Source of the DNA: Corbicula japonica
Lineage: Eukaryota > Mollusca > Bivalvia > Venerida > Cyrenidae
Length of the DNA stretch: 64,000 nt
Direction of reading: 5' to 3'
Assembly (NCBI GenBank): GCA_038501625.1
Contig: JAZAYU010000201.1
Location: forward strand, 310,001-374,000
This document shows, piece by piece, positions 23,819 through 36,231 of this stretch. The position numbers and the translations under genes are program-made. Under the pieces are notes generated by a model. That model did not search any database, was not told the DNA's origin, and was given only the letters and a program-made list of their open reading frames with translations. Position 1 is the first letter of the stretch; the number at the start of each line of letters is the position of its first letter.

Positions 23819-26800
23819 ATAAATCTTGTCCACTTGCTCTTACAGTCATGTTTAATGAAACCGTTTTTTTTCTACATGGCTTTAAAGCTTCTCATATGCA
23901 GATTAATAATTACATTAATGCCAGAATTTCCTCCAATTGATTTATTCCATATATTTTTTTAATGTGACAACATAACATAGAAGGAAAAAAAGTCTGGTCT
24001 GAGTCTTAGAGGCTATAAGAAGCTGTTGATTTGGTTTGAAGGCTAGCAGTACTTTGTAACTGCTCTGCTCAAAGTGAAATAAAGTTAAATTTAATTTCTA
24101 CATGAATCCTAATTTTTTCAGGTAACAATGACAGAAATGTTTAATACCAACATACCTTCACCTGTTCATCATTAGCAGATATCTTTGCCTGGCTCTTCTT
24201 CTTTGGAAGCATCTTTCTATACTTATTCCTAAGATAAAACATAGGGAAAATAAATGTCTAAGAAAAGCAAAATCCTAGCATTAAACTATCACATCACCAA
24301 ATAAATGGTAAACCATTTACCCTAAATTCAACGACATTTGTGGGTATTTAAATATAAAAAAGTGTTGGTATTTAAATTGTGTATGCAAGAATCACTAAAA
24401 TATGTGTAACAAAACACATGAATACTGAACAGGAGAAATATGAACCTGGAATTAACATCAAAACTTTGTCCATACTCATTTCATAAACTGTTACAATAGC
24501 TGTCAATGTATGTTTTATGTTTTACAGCCCCATTAATCACTGTTTGATAAAAATGATGAATAGTTCTGAGTTAGTGAAAGCTTAATCCTATATTTTAATG
24601 CAAGTGTGAAATGTGTAAAGCGAGGTGAAAATTAAAACTATGGCAGCTACTTACACCTTCAGTTTAAAAGCATTTGCTACTAAATGTTCTACACACTCAA
24701 AATGGGCAGGCTCTGGAAGTGATGCCATATTCCTGAATAATGTCTGCTGTATGACGTCTCCATACATCTTATGGGCCTGCAAAACCTTGTCATACACTCT
24801 GTTGCTAAACCTTGACACTGCTAGATGGTTCTGAAGACGTCCCTCCAGGTGTTGTATATCCTAAGACAACAACATAATATATTATTTGAACAAAAAAACT
24901 CTCCCTGGCCCAGTCCAAATACATTGTTGTATTCAAATATTGTTATCCCTGTCATATCAAATGTACATTTCATATAAATTACAAATTAATGGTTAACAAT
25001 TCAATGGTAAGTAACCTGATGATCCCAGAGCATGACTGATTTAGCAGGGTTAAATTTGCAAGTGGTGTGGTGTCATTTTTAAATTTTATAGTAAACCTGC
25101 ACTCTCTTATTTCATGATTATTTGTTTGATGAGGTTCTGTTTTTCAATGTTTTCCTTTAAGTGTAAGTGTCACATCTCATTTAACTGATAATTTTAGCAA
25201 TTCTTGTTCATGAAGAAAAAGTCGGACAGTACTTCTTGTCGTTAGAATTTTGGCAATGCATGGAAATCTGAAACAAGTTTAAACATTTTTTTTTATTTAG
25301 AGTTGTATAACTAAGTTTTATATCATGTTAAGCAGACTTACTCTGAATCCAAATATGACCTGAAGGTTTCTCTTCCATGCTTTGATCTGGCTCTTGGACA
25401 TTTCGTGTGATGGCTGCCTCTCTTGAAGTAAACGCACAGTTTCCATGAAAGTAAACTGCCTACTTCTTTCATGCAAGAGGTTATGATGGACTCCAACCTT
25501 GAGGGTCAAGAGTGTATCTAGGTTCTGGTAGATATTCACCATCACAAAAGGGTCATCTAAGCCTTTCCCATATAACGACCTTAAGGCAAGTAGGGTGTGG
25601 TGACCTCCCAGAACTTCTACTTTTGCACTACCTGAAAGATATAACAATTATGGGGATTCCAGTACAGACAGGTCAGAGTACAGAGTTTCTAGTAGAAGGT
25701 TTTTTTTCAAAGTTATATTTTCCAAGTCTGTAGATCTGTCAATGTCTTTTTATCTAAGAACAGAGTTCATTAAGTAAATCAAGCATAATTCTGCAAATAC
25801 TAAACTGCAATTATGGTTTATTGCACAGTGCAACTCTTCTTATTGCCCTACATTATCATTAAGTTTCATATGATTCATCTGTAGTAGAGGTATGTTCTAA
25901 AAATATAAAATCATCAATACCATTAGCTAAGTTCTGAAAGAAAAAATGGGCATAACTGAGATTAAATGCATACACAAGTTAAAGTTTTTTTTCCTTTCTC
26001 ATAGCCAATATGTTACTAAATGATGACTGAAAAAAAATGTGGGATAAGTAAAATGAAAGCATAAATGTAATAAAAGCAGAAACATTATTTGATTTGTTTA
26101 TGTTTGCTTGCTATTACTGATGTAGAAAAGTAATGGAAACTAGTCAAGCTTATGGGCTTACAGAAAGCTTCACTGCACCCATGTGTAAAATGACAGACAC
26201 TGGGCATTAGATCAGCTATCTTAAACAAACTAAGAAATCATATGATTTTTTCAGCTGTGGGTTTACACACTTCTTTGGTATCATTTGAACTTGTTCTCAA
26301 GTCCTAGTTTTCTTTAGTTTATTACACATCATTTTCAAATTTTTTCCATATAACAATGGAAAATGTAGTAGTCTGTGTCCAATTATAATGTATCCATATC
26401 TCTCATATACTACAAATCAGTTAGATTTTGTCTTGCAACTAAAACATCGAACATCGTGTGCGGCGACTGATATTTTCATTGAGAATAAGCATGGGAAAGT
26501 ATAATTGACAGAACGTTGCTCATTGTTTATCATGCCAAGGTTGCTTTACTTTAACCCACACATTCTGTTATTGTTTCAACATCCACAAGGGGAATGAATC
26601 AACAGTGACAAAAAGTTTATTGACCGCGAAACCTAATTTTGAAGTAAAATAGAGCATCTTGATTGCAGCGGCAGTTCTAACAGTCATTGCATGATAAAAA
26701 ATCGTGGTCGGCGTTTAGTGAAGTGCTTCGTTGCAACAGGTGTTTACGGAGGTTGCTCCCAGGGTCAAAATCTAATTGAAATCGAAATTTGTAGAAAGCT

Positions 26801-28033
26801 AGTTATTGAGATCATAAAGATAAAAAAGTTACCTGGTGTCTTAAAATTGTCAGCAGAAACTTCTTTTTCTAGAGTCATCCCCGCTAATGTTGTTATCTGT
26901 CCCAGGTTTTCTGTAAGGAAGGACTTCTCCAAAGAGGTAACATGGTTGAAGTTAACTGCTCGCACTTCTCTGTCCTTGTGGGGGCTACTTAGGTTGTTGA
27001 TGTGCCCCGTAAATGCACCTAAATGAAGAAAGTCAATTTGTAAGCAAAACAAGTTATTTAAAATTGAAATTTGACATTTCTTTACACAACCTGAATGTAG
27101 ATTAAATGTTAAGTATCATAAAAGAAATTTCCTTTAAAATTTCACTACCCTGTTCTTTTGAAAAGTTTCAGTATGCTGCAAAAGTAACTTCTCTATTTTT
27201 CTGAATACTTGTGGTGCAAATGAATGATTTATATAACTTCCAGAGCACTTTGCTTTATTAACTTACTTAAAATGAAGAAGTATTTCAATAACATGTAATT
27301 TTGTAAATATGGGTCCCACTTGTTGAACTGTCCGATCATGAACAATAACAGCAGTGCTCTGTTGTGAGAGCTCTGTTGTAAGAGGCTTTAAGTCCAACCT
27401 CTTCAGCAAGTTGCGAAGTATAACTGTCCCAAGGCAGAAAAGTCTCACTTTAGTTAATTGTTAAAAACATAAACATTGATTATTTTTTAACAAACTGTAA
27501 CAACATCTTACCCAGCAACTTCTTCTTCAACAGGTACGTGTTCACATCTGTAAATACAAAAGTTAAAGAGGTCTTAACTGTATTCATGTACATGTAATCA
27601 CATAATGAACTATGCATTCATTTGCACTAAAACTGGTTGATTTTATGCCTCTAATTATTCAGAATTTATCACTTAAGAACCAGTTGTCTCAAATTCAATC
27701 CTGCAATGTGTTGTATTAGAACTATGCTAACTATAATGTCTATATGACGGTCAGTTTTACTACATTTAACAGTTTTACTAGTTACTGGTCCTCTGTAGGA
27801 CAGTTTTACTGTAGTTTTTGGTTTGAAGAGCTGGGTAATACAGCACACAGATTCATCTGAAGATCTGTACTAATGTTAAACTTTTTTTCTAACCAAATAC
27901 AAGCATTTTAATAAAACTAATGACATTTAATAATGATATTTTTACAGCTATATTTCTTTAATTTTAACACAATGTTGTTTGAATTTGTAAGGACGCTGTG
28001 TGTTTCCAAAAGTGTTTTTACCTGTGGGCTGTG

Positions 28034-28480
28034 GGCGAACAGTGTAAATCCTGATCAGCCATCTGTTCTCTTTTTGAATTATAAGGTTACTTCTGACCAA
28101 TAAGTGAACAGTGTAGATTCTGATAAGGCAGCAAGGATGTGTTGTCTGACGTTGATCTTCTCTGTTGGAACATGCAATAATAGGTTTAATCATGAATTAG
28201 AGTGTTAATTGTCTGACGCTTCTTTATTTTATAGGGCTTACATTTCAGATTTGTATTTCCACTAAATCCAAGAAAGTAGGTGTACACTGTTACAAGTAAT
28301 CAACTTGCAGTACAAATCCAATTACTCCCTAGATATGACTGTTATGATAGGGGCCAACATTGTAGATCCAGATAAGTCATCACATCTTTGCTGTCTGATC
28401 AGGATCTTCCCTGTTGACTATTAGATTCATTTGGTAATTTTGTCCAAGGATCACACAGTGTAGATCCAGATCATCATTTC
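28034..28480. repeat. Degraded gatcag-family repeats
   Basis: Two decayed cores of the palindromic MITE family (about 28034-28190 and 28355-28475) lacking clean TTAA ends. The frame 27948-28193 is incidental. Mirror at 45218-45664. Confidence 0.55.
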
Positions 28481-28715
28481 ATTAACTTTCATCCAAAGGT
28501 TTTGTTTCCTGCTTAATATAGACTAATTTCAACATTTTTCCTATTCAAAGCTTGTCTGAAATAACTAAAAATAATATACCACATACCATAGGTAGCATTA
28601 TGTGACATTGGCCATTATTTTAGGCAGATATTCTTTGGGTAAACTTATGTATTTTTTCTTAAACTTGTTATCTCAAAACCGGTAGGCTCACAACAGGATA
28701 ACAGGATAATGATCT

Positions 28716-28990
28716 TGTAATATAATAAGCAACTACAGCAATATCAAATCGTACTCGATGAACCTTTCAGAGGGTCAGCGGGTACGGCCTGTTATTGCTA
28801 TGGTTGCAGATTGTTTATTATTACAATAGTTATATAAACTGGCCTATATATACTGGACTAGCATGTTGCTATCCAGAGTGCGGTATTCTAAGTGCGCATT
28901 CTAGCAGCTAGTGCAGGTCCGAGCGACCTACGATGAGGGCTCCTAGGCCGAAACTCGTTTAAGTGTTTTTCCTGTTGTTCTGTAATGCGG
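28716..28990 (+). repeat. Foldback repeat, left copy A
   Basis: Starts ttgtaatataataagcaact, has the inverse gttgcagattgtttattatt at about 28800, then TATA-like gttatataaactgg and the shared ccgagcgacctacga block at about 28918. In the left arm it is oppositely oriented to copy B at 20565-20895. It lies in intron 2 of the left gene copy. Confidence 0.65.
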
Positions 28991-29205
28991 TAATTCCGCT
29001 AAAAACGCCTTTTAAAGCAAAAACATACATTCTAACTTTGAGACATAAGGACTCTGTTACAACACAGTTAGAAGTTCAAACTATTCTTTACAAGAGCCAT
29101 GTTACACATGGTAAATTCCCCCGCTGGAATAAAGTTACCTGAAGGTTATACTTTCGTATAATTTACCTGGAGAGGAAATCCTTTTAAGTTTTGGAGTTAA
29201 GCTAC

Positions 29206-29900
29206 TGACAAAATTTATCAAGTAAATCTGATAAGGGGAATAACTCTAAAAATAGGCAAGGTAGAGTTATTAATCTTGCACACTGCACTATCTACTAATG
29301 TGCTCTGTCAGTATATGAAATTTGAATAAAATCCCTCCAGTAGTTTTGGACTTATGCTCCGGACAAAAGTTATCAAGTAAGTATGATAAAGAGGAATAAC
29401 TCTAAAAATAGGCAAGGTAGAGTTATTGTTCTTGCACATTGCACTACCTACTAATGTGCTCTGCACTACCTACTAATGTGCTCTGTCAGTGTATGAAGTT
29501 TGAATAAAATCCCTCCAGTAGTTTTGGACTTATGCTCCGGACAAAATTTATCAAGTGAATATGATAAAGAGGAATAACTCTAAAAATAGGCAAGATAGAA
29601 TTATTGTTCTTGTACTCTGCACTACCTACTAATGTGCTCTGTCAGTGTATGAAGTTTGAATAAAATCCCACAAGTAGTTTTGGACTTATTGCTCCGGACA
29701 AAATTTATCAAGTAAATATGATAAAGGGGAATAACTCTAAAAATAGGCAAGAAAGAGTTATTGTTCTTTCACAATGCACTACCTACCAATGTGCTCTGTC
29801 AGTGTATGAAGTTTGAATAAAATCCCTCAAGTAGTTTTGGACTTATGCTCCGGACAAAATTGTTTCGGACGGACGCAAGGACGAAGGGCATTTCTAATAT
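29206..29900. repeat. Tandem repeat of about 160-180 bp, four units, left copy
   Basis: gctccggacaaaa recurs near 29348, 29534, 29692 and 29849. Each unit also has gaggaataactctaaaaata and ctaatgtgctctgtcag. One unit carries an extra duplicated gcactacctactaatgtgct. It ends in cggacggacgcaaggacg and a gcctttggcggaggg tail, a repeat style familiar from bivalve genomes (inference). Confidence 0.8.
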
Positions 29901-30179
29901 CCCCCTTGCCTTTGGCGGAGGGATAAAAAAGTGAACCAAGAACATATTATGATCTGAAGATTAAACAAAAAAACTGAGTATCATGATACTCAGGTTTTTT
30001 CCCATGAGTACAAATATTCTGAGACAATTTGTACTCGTAAAAAACCTATTATCTAACATGAAATCCTTCCCAAATCCACCAGTATATGTATTTTCCCTCA
30101 CAAGAACAAAATTCTCACACAAGAACATGCCTTTTTTATTATCACTGTCAATTTTGAATGCCTTAAAGGAAATATCTAA

Positions 30180-30285
30180 TGACCTGTCTCAAATCTAAAG
30201 CATCTGATTGGCTGAAATGGCGACTGGTCACCATTTCAGCCAATCAGGTGCTTGAGATTTGAGAGTGGTTTCCAATCTCCGTTTT
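30180..30285. repeat. Near-perfect 100-bp foldback hairpin, left copy
   Basis: ctcaaatctaaagcatctga then ttggctgaaatgg is followed within about 10 bp by its inverse, ccatttcagccaatcaggtg then cttgagatttgag. It sits about 90 bp downstream of the exon 2 donor, in intron 2 of the left gene copy. Both arms of the hairpin contain the CCAAT pentamer. Confidence 0.85.
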
Positions 30286-31040
30286 ATAAACTTAGGCAAT
30301 TGAAACTCAAGATCACTGCATGTTATAAACAACATGCAACATATTTAGTTATCATATTTATCAACCATCTACCTGATACCACCGTATGTTCATCCAGACT
30401 CTCTCTGCATGTCCCACCATTTGCTGTGTCTGTGCTGATCTTCTCCTTACCAACTGAAAAGTAATAATAATGGCTGAAATTATTTTGAGCCAACAACATT
30501 GCAGTATTTGTTCAAATATTTTGTAACATTGCACATCTGAAATGTGTTTATTATATGTTGATTTACTCATTATTATTGTTTGAACATTTAATGATGAACA
30601 TGTTTAGTTTCTTAATGATCCTTAAAATTGTGTAAGTAGGCATGACATGCAGAGGCTAATGAAATGATTCAAACCAATAAACCATTTTATATTTTATAAA
30701 CAGTCCTATTCAGGTATGAATTAAAGTTGATAAAACATAGCTGAAAGGAAGCATGGTGTGATATTCTGTTCTTTGTTGTTTACCCAGATATGGGTACATT
30801 ATGTTTCCTGTGTGCAAATTATCATGTGCTGGCCCTGCACATTAATGTTTTATCCTCCTAATCTTGTTCAAAAGTTTGCATGTGACAGTGTTTTACAAGG
30901 TTCTGAAATATTACTGCTTTAAAAAGCTACAATCATTATGCCAAAGCTACAATCTTATGTCAATCTGCTATGCAGATTAGGTATTCAATGTATTAAAGTT
31001 GTGCTTCAAAACTTAGTTTGTATCAGATAATAACAATTCT

Positions 31041-32028
31041 ATATCCTTTCCGCGCCCGACCCTGTTTTCTGGACGGACGTCCGTAACGTATTTAAACGTG
31101 ACAAAATTTTGACTTCCCAAAACCTGACCCTGTTTTACTGGAGGTCACCCGAAACGTATTTAAACGTTACCTTTTTTCACGATTTTAAAAACCATAATGT
31201 AAATCTGCGTAAATTTTATTTTAATGCCCGTTGAAAAGAGTATGTTTGAATAAAGCATATACGCTTTTGTCCTTTACCGGCATTCTACCTTTTAAAGAAA
31301 TTCGGAATTTTCAACATGGTAAGAAACCCATGTAAAACACGTTATCTAACGTTACAGTCTTTCTTCTGTAAAAAAGGTGGAAAAATGCATATCAAGAATA
31401 GTGCGTTAAAATCCCGAATTTCAACGCTCTTTTACGTAATTGGTGAAAAAATCGGTTTATCGCAGGAAGACTGTAACGTAAAATTCCGTAAATTAATTAA
31501 TCTAATTAACAGTAATTAATTTTTATGCCATTGCAAAAAATGTCATTTTTAAGTAATTACTAGGTTGATATAGGATTTTTTAACAATAATGAATAACTGT
31601 TTTGGAGCCACTTTTTTATTTTGACAATGACAGATGAAGAAACAGCAACACATGTAATTAGATTTTTTTTCTTAAAATTGAACTTTTTAAAATTACTAAT
31701 TTTCTTATCAGATTTTCTTCGTCAAATGTATTCAATTTCTTACTAAATTATATTTGAGAGAAAATGTGTGATGCATTCAAAGGACTAATAGTTTTAAAAT
31801 TCTGATCGATGATTCCGCGTTCTTTTAAATAGCCACCAAAGTAAAGACTTTTTTAAAAATGAAAAATAAATTGACGGGTTTCCGCCGAAAAAACAGGGTC
31901 GGGTTTTGAAAAGCGATTTTTTTGATACGTTTAAAAACGTTTCGGGCGTCTTCCCGTAAAACAGGGTCGGGTTTTGGAAAGTCAAAATTTTGTCACGTTT
32001 AAATACGTTATGGTCGTGGAAAGGATAT
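31041..32028 (+). mobile_element. 988-bp inverted-terminal-repeat element, left arm
   Basis: Starts atatcctttccgcgcccgac and ends tcgtggaaaggatat. The ends are inverted for about 150 bp, with repeated cccgaccctgttttac and acgtatttaaacgtgac blocks. It sits in intron 1 of the ParB-like gene, about 115 bp from exon 1. A 67-codon frame (31316-31519, MVRNPCKTRYLTLQSFF) has no recognised domain. Non-autonomous DNA transposon; superfamily not assigned. The palindromic TATA-type edges fit a TA target duplication. Confidence 0.8.
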
Positions 32029-33010
32029 CTGTTTTTTTTTTCAATACAGCCATTTTAAATAAAAATCATCATATCATCACAAGACATTGTTGTTGCCTTT
32101 TGCTCTCTGGGGAAGGCCCTGTTATCGATATAAATAAACTTACCTATCTCAGCCCATCTCTGAACAAACAGTTTTCTGCTCTTCAAAACATCTCTAAACC
32201 TCTTGCTGATGGAATTCGCTCCCACATCGAAGTCATTCAAGTTGACAATCATCATAGGAATACTTGCCAAGATAACCTGAAATTTACGACCTAAGTATAA
32301 ACAAATTATAAGTTCTCACTGGGAATTAAACCCCTACAGTTATAGGACACAGTCAGTTTAAACGCAAAAGACTGAATGCTAGCCAGGTCAATTCAAATAA
32401 CCGGATGAGCAGATAATCCCAAAAACTTCTCCACTATTATTTTTGACACGTGTAATCAATTTTTTTTATAACCGTACTGACTTACTTGCACAATCATGGA
32501 GACTTCCTATGACCACAAAATGACAAGGTAACAACACATCAGAACTACTTAGCTTATTATTATGTACAAGTACATATTTTGATGTTGATTGATCTAAAAG
32601 CTATTTATCATAACAATTTTGAATATTATGCTTTCTAGCTTCTTGGTCAGAAAAAAAACATAATGAAAGGAAAATGATGCGTAAACCATTGACACTGTGT
32701 TTCATGTATTGTGTTTTGATTTCAAATTCTATGGAAATTAAACTGTCAGGACCATCTCAGCTGGGTGAATGCTATATACAAAATAAAGATACATTGAAAA
32801 CATTCATTTGTGCAAAGTTTCATTGAACAGCATTTTGCATTTTTTTATAATTTTCTTATTATGGATGGAAGTGCAAGAAGAAGTGTACTAGTGGACCCTT
32901 AATTCAGTTCCAATGGTATTGATTTTTATTTGATAAACCCCTGAACATGTTTCAGTACATGCCATAATAAAATACAATATTAGGGTTGGTTTGAGAAGCC
33001 CCGTCTATGA

Positions 33011-34914
33011 CGTTCACTACGTACCCTTATACTCCCTGAAGAAGCTATCTGCTACTGTCTTGTATATCCAAGTCAATGGACAGATTACTTCAACAAACTA
33101 CTTAACACTGACCAAAGAAATAATTATGATGAAACTGATAATGATGTAGAATGTAAATATGTAAATATTAGTACTGAATCCTTGAATACGAAAATTACTA
33201 CTGAAGAAGTATTAAAAGTAGCTAAATCAATTAAATGCAAAACTTCATGTGGGATTGATGAAATTACAAATAATATGTTAAAGGTGTCTTGCTTGTCTTA
33301 TCCTGAAATTTATGTTAAACTCTTTAACCTCATACTTGAAACTGGTATTTACCCCACCATATGGACAGAAAACATTATAAAGCCTTTGTTCAAAGGTGGA
33401 AATTTTAATGATCCTTCCAACTACAGAGGAATTGCCTTATCCAGTTGTTTTGCAAAATTCTTCTCAAAGATCCTTTGCAATAGACTAGATATGTATCTCG
33501 AAGACAATGACATCATATGTAAAGAACAGATAGGCTTTAAAAAAGGATGTCGCACAAGTGATCATGTGCTTACTCTCAAAACCCTAGTTGATAAAGCCTC
33601 TAAAAAGTCGTCAAAGCTGTATTGCTGTTTTGTTGATATGAAAAAGGCATTCGATCTCGTTAACAGAAATGCACTTTTTCATAAATTAAACAAATACAAC
33701 GTTACGGGAAATTTCATCAGAATTCTAAAGAATATGTACAACAATGTCTCGTACTCTGTAAAAATTAAAGGAGGACTGACAAGTTAACTTGATTCAAAAG
33801 TTGGAGTAAAACAAGGCTGTATCTTAAGCCCGACCCTTTTCTCAGTATACTTAAATGATTTAGTTAACATCTTTGATGATTCTTGTGACCCTGTAGAATT
33901 CCAAGACATTAAACTATCTTGTCTTCTGTATGCTGATGACATTGTCATACTATCAGAAACCAGTTCAGGTCTTCAATCATGCCTTGATAAACTAAATGTG
34001 TATAGTAATAAGTGGAACTTAACAGTTTACCATGAAAAAACAAATATAATGATTTTCAAGAAAGCAGGCCGCACTATTAAAAACGTAAAGTTTATGTATG
34101 CTGGAACAGAACTTTGTATTACTGATGAATATAAGTATCTTGGCATAATATTTAAACCTTCTGGTGTTTTTACCCAGAGTACTAAACATTTGTGTAACAA
34201 AGCATTAAAAGCTTTATTTTGCATAAGAAAACAGTTACTTTCTGACTACAATAATGTTCGACCACATTTAAAACTATTTGAAGCTTGTATTAAACCAATT
34301 CTGTTATACTGTAGTGAAGTATGTACTTTAGATTCTATGGTGCACACAAATTATGAGATTGAAAGAAGATTTCATTTATATGAACCTGAAAAAATTCAGA
34401 TCAAATTTTGCAAAATGCTTCTTGGTGTAAGTAAAGCTGCAGTCAATATGGCAGTATTAAGTGAACTAGGTGCTTTTCCTATTTACATTCAGGGTCTTAA
34501 CAACTCAGTTGGCTTTTGGCACCATATTTTAGAAAGTAAGAGCAGTTCAATTGTTCATAAAGCATATCATACCAGTATTGGATTAACTAGAGGTTTTGGT
34601 TCTAACATTAAAACAATGTTAACCAAAATAGGTTTTCAACACATATGGCAAAATCAGAGCATAATTTATATCAATTAAGACTGTCAAAGTTATCATAGGG
34701 TTATGTTTATAGTTTAACAAGCAAGCATTGTTACGGAATGGAAATCCACATACTGGATTAACAATCTCCGCTTGTTGTATATTTCTCTTTTTATTACTTT
34801 TGATTATAAGTACATTAATATGCATTGTATGTTTGTATTGTTTTTGTACTGTTGTGGTAACAATCCTGTTTGTTTGGATTTAAACCAATAAAATGATTTG
34901 ATTTGATTTGATTT
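33011..34914 (+). mobile_element. 5'-truncated LINE, left copy (reverse transcriptase)
   Basis: Non-LTR retrotransposon reverse transcriptase. One frame runs from about 33011 with the expected motifs in order: NYRGIALSSCFAKFFSKIL (33415-33470), EQIGFKKGCRTSDHV, CCFVDMKKAFDLVNR, then QGCILSPTLFSVYLND (33812-33860) and YADDIVILSE. A TAA at 33785-33787 interrupts it. The frame ends early at 34678 because about 487 bp encoding the C-terminus are missing; the junction near 34660 has a 2-bp CA overlap. The 3' end carries four GATTT repeats (34894-34913). There is no endonuclease domain, so this is a dead 5'-truncated copy. Clade not assigned; the style is RTE/CR1-like. Confidence 0.9.
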
Positions 34915-35554
34915 GTATATCTTGTCCTATATAATATACAAAACCTCAAGCAGAAAAGTTGTCATAAAAGTTTAAAAAGAGTGATGTTTTCAACACAGAA
35001 AACTTTTTGTCTGTTGAATATGAATTATGATATTGATTAGTTTGTAGAATTTCTACTTTTAAGGACCAGTAGAACGGTATTCTGTTTAACTATAGGCCTA
35101 ATCCCCTACTACCTTAACAGCTGATTCTGAGTGATCTTATTCATAATAGCACAAAATCAGAGTATGGTAGTCATGTCTCCAGTCCAAATCAATCATACCT
35201 CTATCTTGCATAATGACCGATAAAAGGAATACCTACATAAAGATGATATCTTTCACAATCATTTACTGTTTTCATCAGCTAAGTGCAAATGGGGCAATAG
35301 ATTAAAGGGATGTAACTCAGAGAAATGGTTAACAATAAAGACACACTGTGCTGCAGCACATTACACATGTACATCAACTAGTGCATTGTAAATCAACTAG
35401 TGCATATATTAATATTATTAATAAATTGAATTCTTTATCAGTGGGTTATTTGATTAAGTTTGACTTGATGATACAGGATTTTTCAGCAAATTATAAGTTC
35501 CTTTGATGCTGACAACACATTCTTATTTCTGCTCTTAAAATTTCCATTGACATG

Positions 35555-35660
35555 TAGGGGAGACCGGGGATAGTTGTTACACTTTTAGCATTTTTCAGAA
35601 TTGTGACTGTTTCATTTGTGCGACAGTAATGTAAATATTGGCAATTAAATCCATAGGAAG
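35555..35660 (+). mobile_element. Possible transposon terminus (left copy)
   Basis: Sequence beginning taggggagaccggggatagt followed by tgttacac has the look of a transposon end running towards the gap. Its mirror starts at 37656. The partner terminus would lie in or beyond the N gap. Family not recognised; inference from sequence style only. Confidence 0.3.
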
Positions 35661-35674
35661 TTAAGTCTAATATA

Positions 35675-36150
35675 AAACAAGTTTTAGCTTTCCAAAAAGC
35701 TAGTCGGTCATTAGCACAACCTTTTAAGAAGACGGCACAAAAGTTTAAACTTTAAGCCACTTGAAATTAAAGCGCTTTATATTTATTGGATGTCATACAA
35801 AAATGTAAGTTTATTTATAGGTATTTCATCTTTCGAAGGAGATGTATTTAAGCAGGTGATAAAACTAACCCTGTTTGCAAACAAAATTATTCACCTGAAG
35901 GTAAACCGAAATTGAAAAGTTCACACAGTCTGACTAGGACTCACTGGTATGATAACATTGCTCTTTCTGATCTAGAACAATTTCGTTAGAATGTTGGTAT
36001 TTACTTAGAATGTCTTATGACTTCCAATAACAACCAAACGCGTTAATTTCAAATTTGCCTAAAGTAAGCACTTCATCAACGTCTTTGATTGTTAAATGGT
36101 TATGCTAATGACCGACTAGCTCTTTGGAAAGCATAATTTTATTATGTTTT
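35675..36150. repeat. Foldback repeat at the inner end of the left arm
   Basis: About 35684-35735 (ctttccaaaaagctagtcgg, then tcattagcacaacc) is the diverged reverse complement of about 36090-36145. The similarity continues inward for roughly 100 bp, making a stem with a loop of about 250 bp. It lies right beside the contig end, so a strong hairpin may be why assembly stopped here. Confidence 0.7.
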
Positions 36151-36231
36151 TTATTGACAGTTTCATGACTCGATTTGAAAATTCCGCAAAAATATGTGTT
36201 TTCGCATGTTCCAAAGATTATTTTGTAGATT

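Larger units (their letters stand above)
18523..32276 (-). pseudogene. ParB-like / coiled-coil / Tudor-like gene, left copy (probably decaying)
   Basis: Mirror of the right-arm locus, transcribed away from the centre. Exons in transcript order: 32144-32276, 30373-30453, 27512-27547, 27267-27423, 26833-27018, 25342-25631, 24655-24860, 24156-24228, 22585-22663, 20933-20988, 19796-19871, 18873-18953, tentative 18523-18578. All splice sites I checked are preserved. The exon 9 stop is at 22634-22636 and the exon 11 frame break is at the same place as in the other copy. The copies differ by very few coding changes, so neither is obviously the functional one. Head-to-head placement is a consequence of the inverted arms. 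Confidence 0.6.
10239..36231 (+). repeat. Left arm of a 26-kb inverted duplication
   Basis: The reverse complement of this whole segment recurs at 36981-63194. Paired landmarks give constant coordinate sums: 33182-33787 pairs with 39911-40516 (sum 73698), 25318-25647 with 48051-48380 (73698), 19670-20023 with 53674-54027 (73697), 14570-14932 with 58501-58863 (73433). The outer limit is where tatgtttcaaatggtgac at 10239 stops matching its mirror, which ends at 63194. Relative to the right arm this arm lacks about 487 bp (junction near 34660) but retains about 261 bp at 17754-18014 that the right arm has lost. Mismatches are rare near the centre and commoner beyond about 17 kb. It could be a real duplication or a second haplotype scaffolded next to the first. 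Confidence 0.97.

Noticed and set aside
30361..30570. Longer frame through exon 2 (VGHAERVWMNIRW)
   Set aside because: Its phase does not fit exon 1 or exon 3; the shorter frame in phase with both neighbours was preferred.
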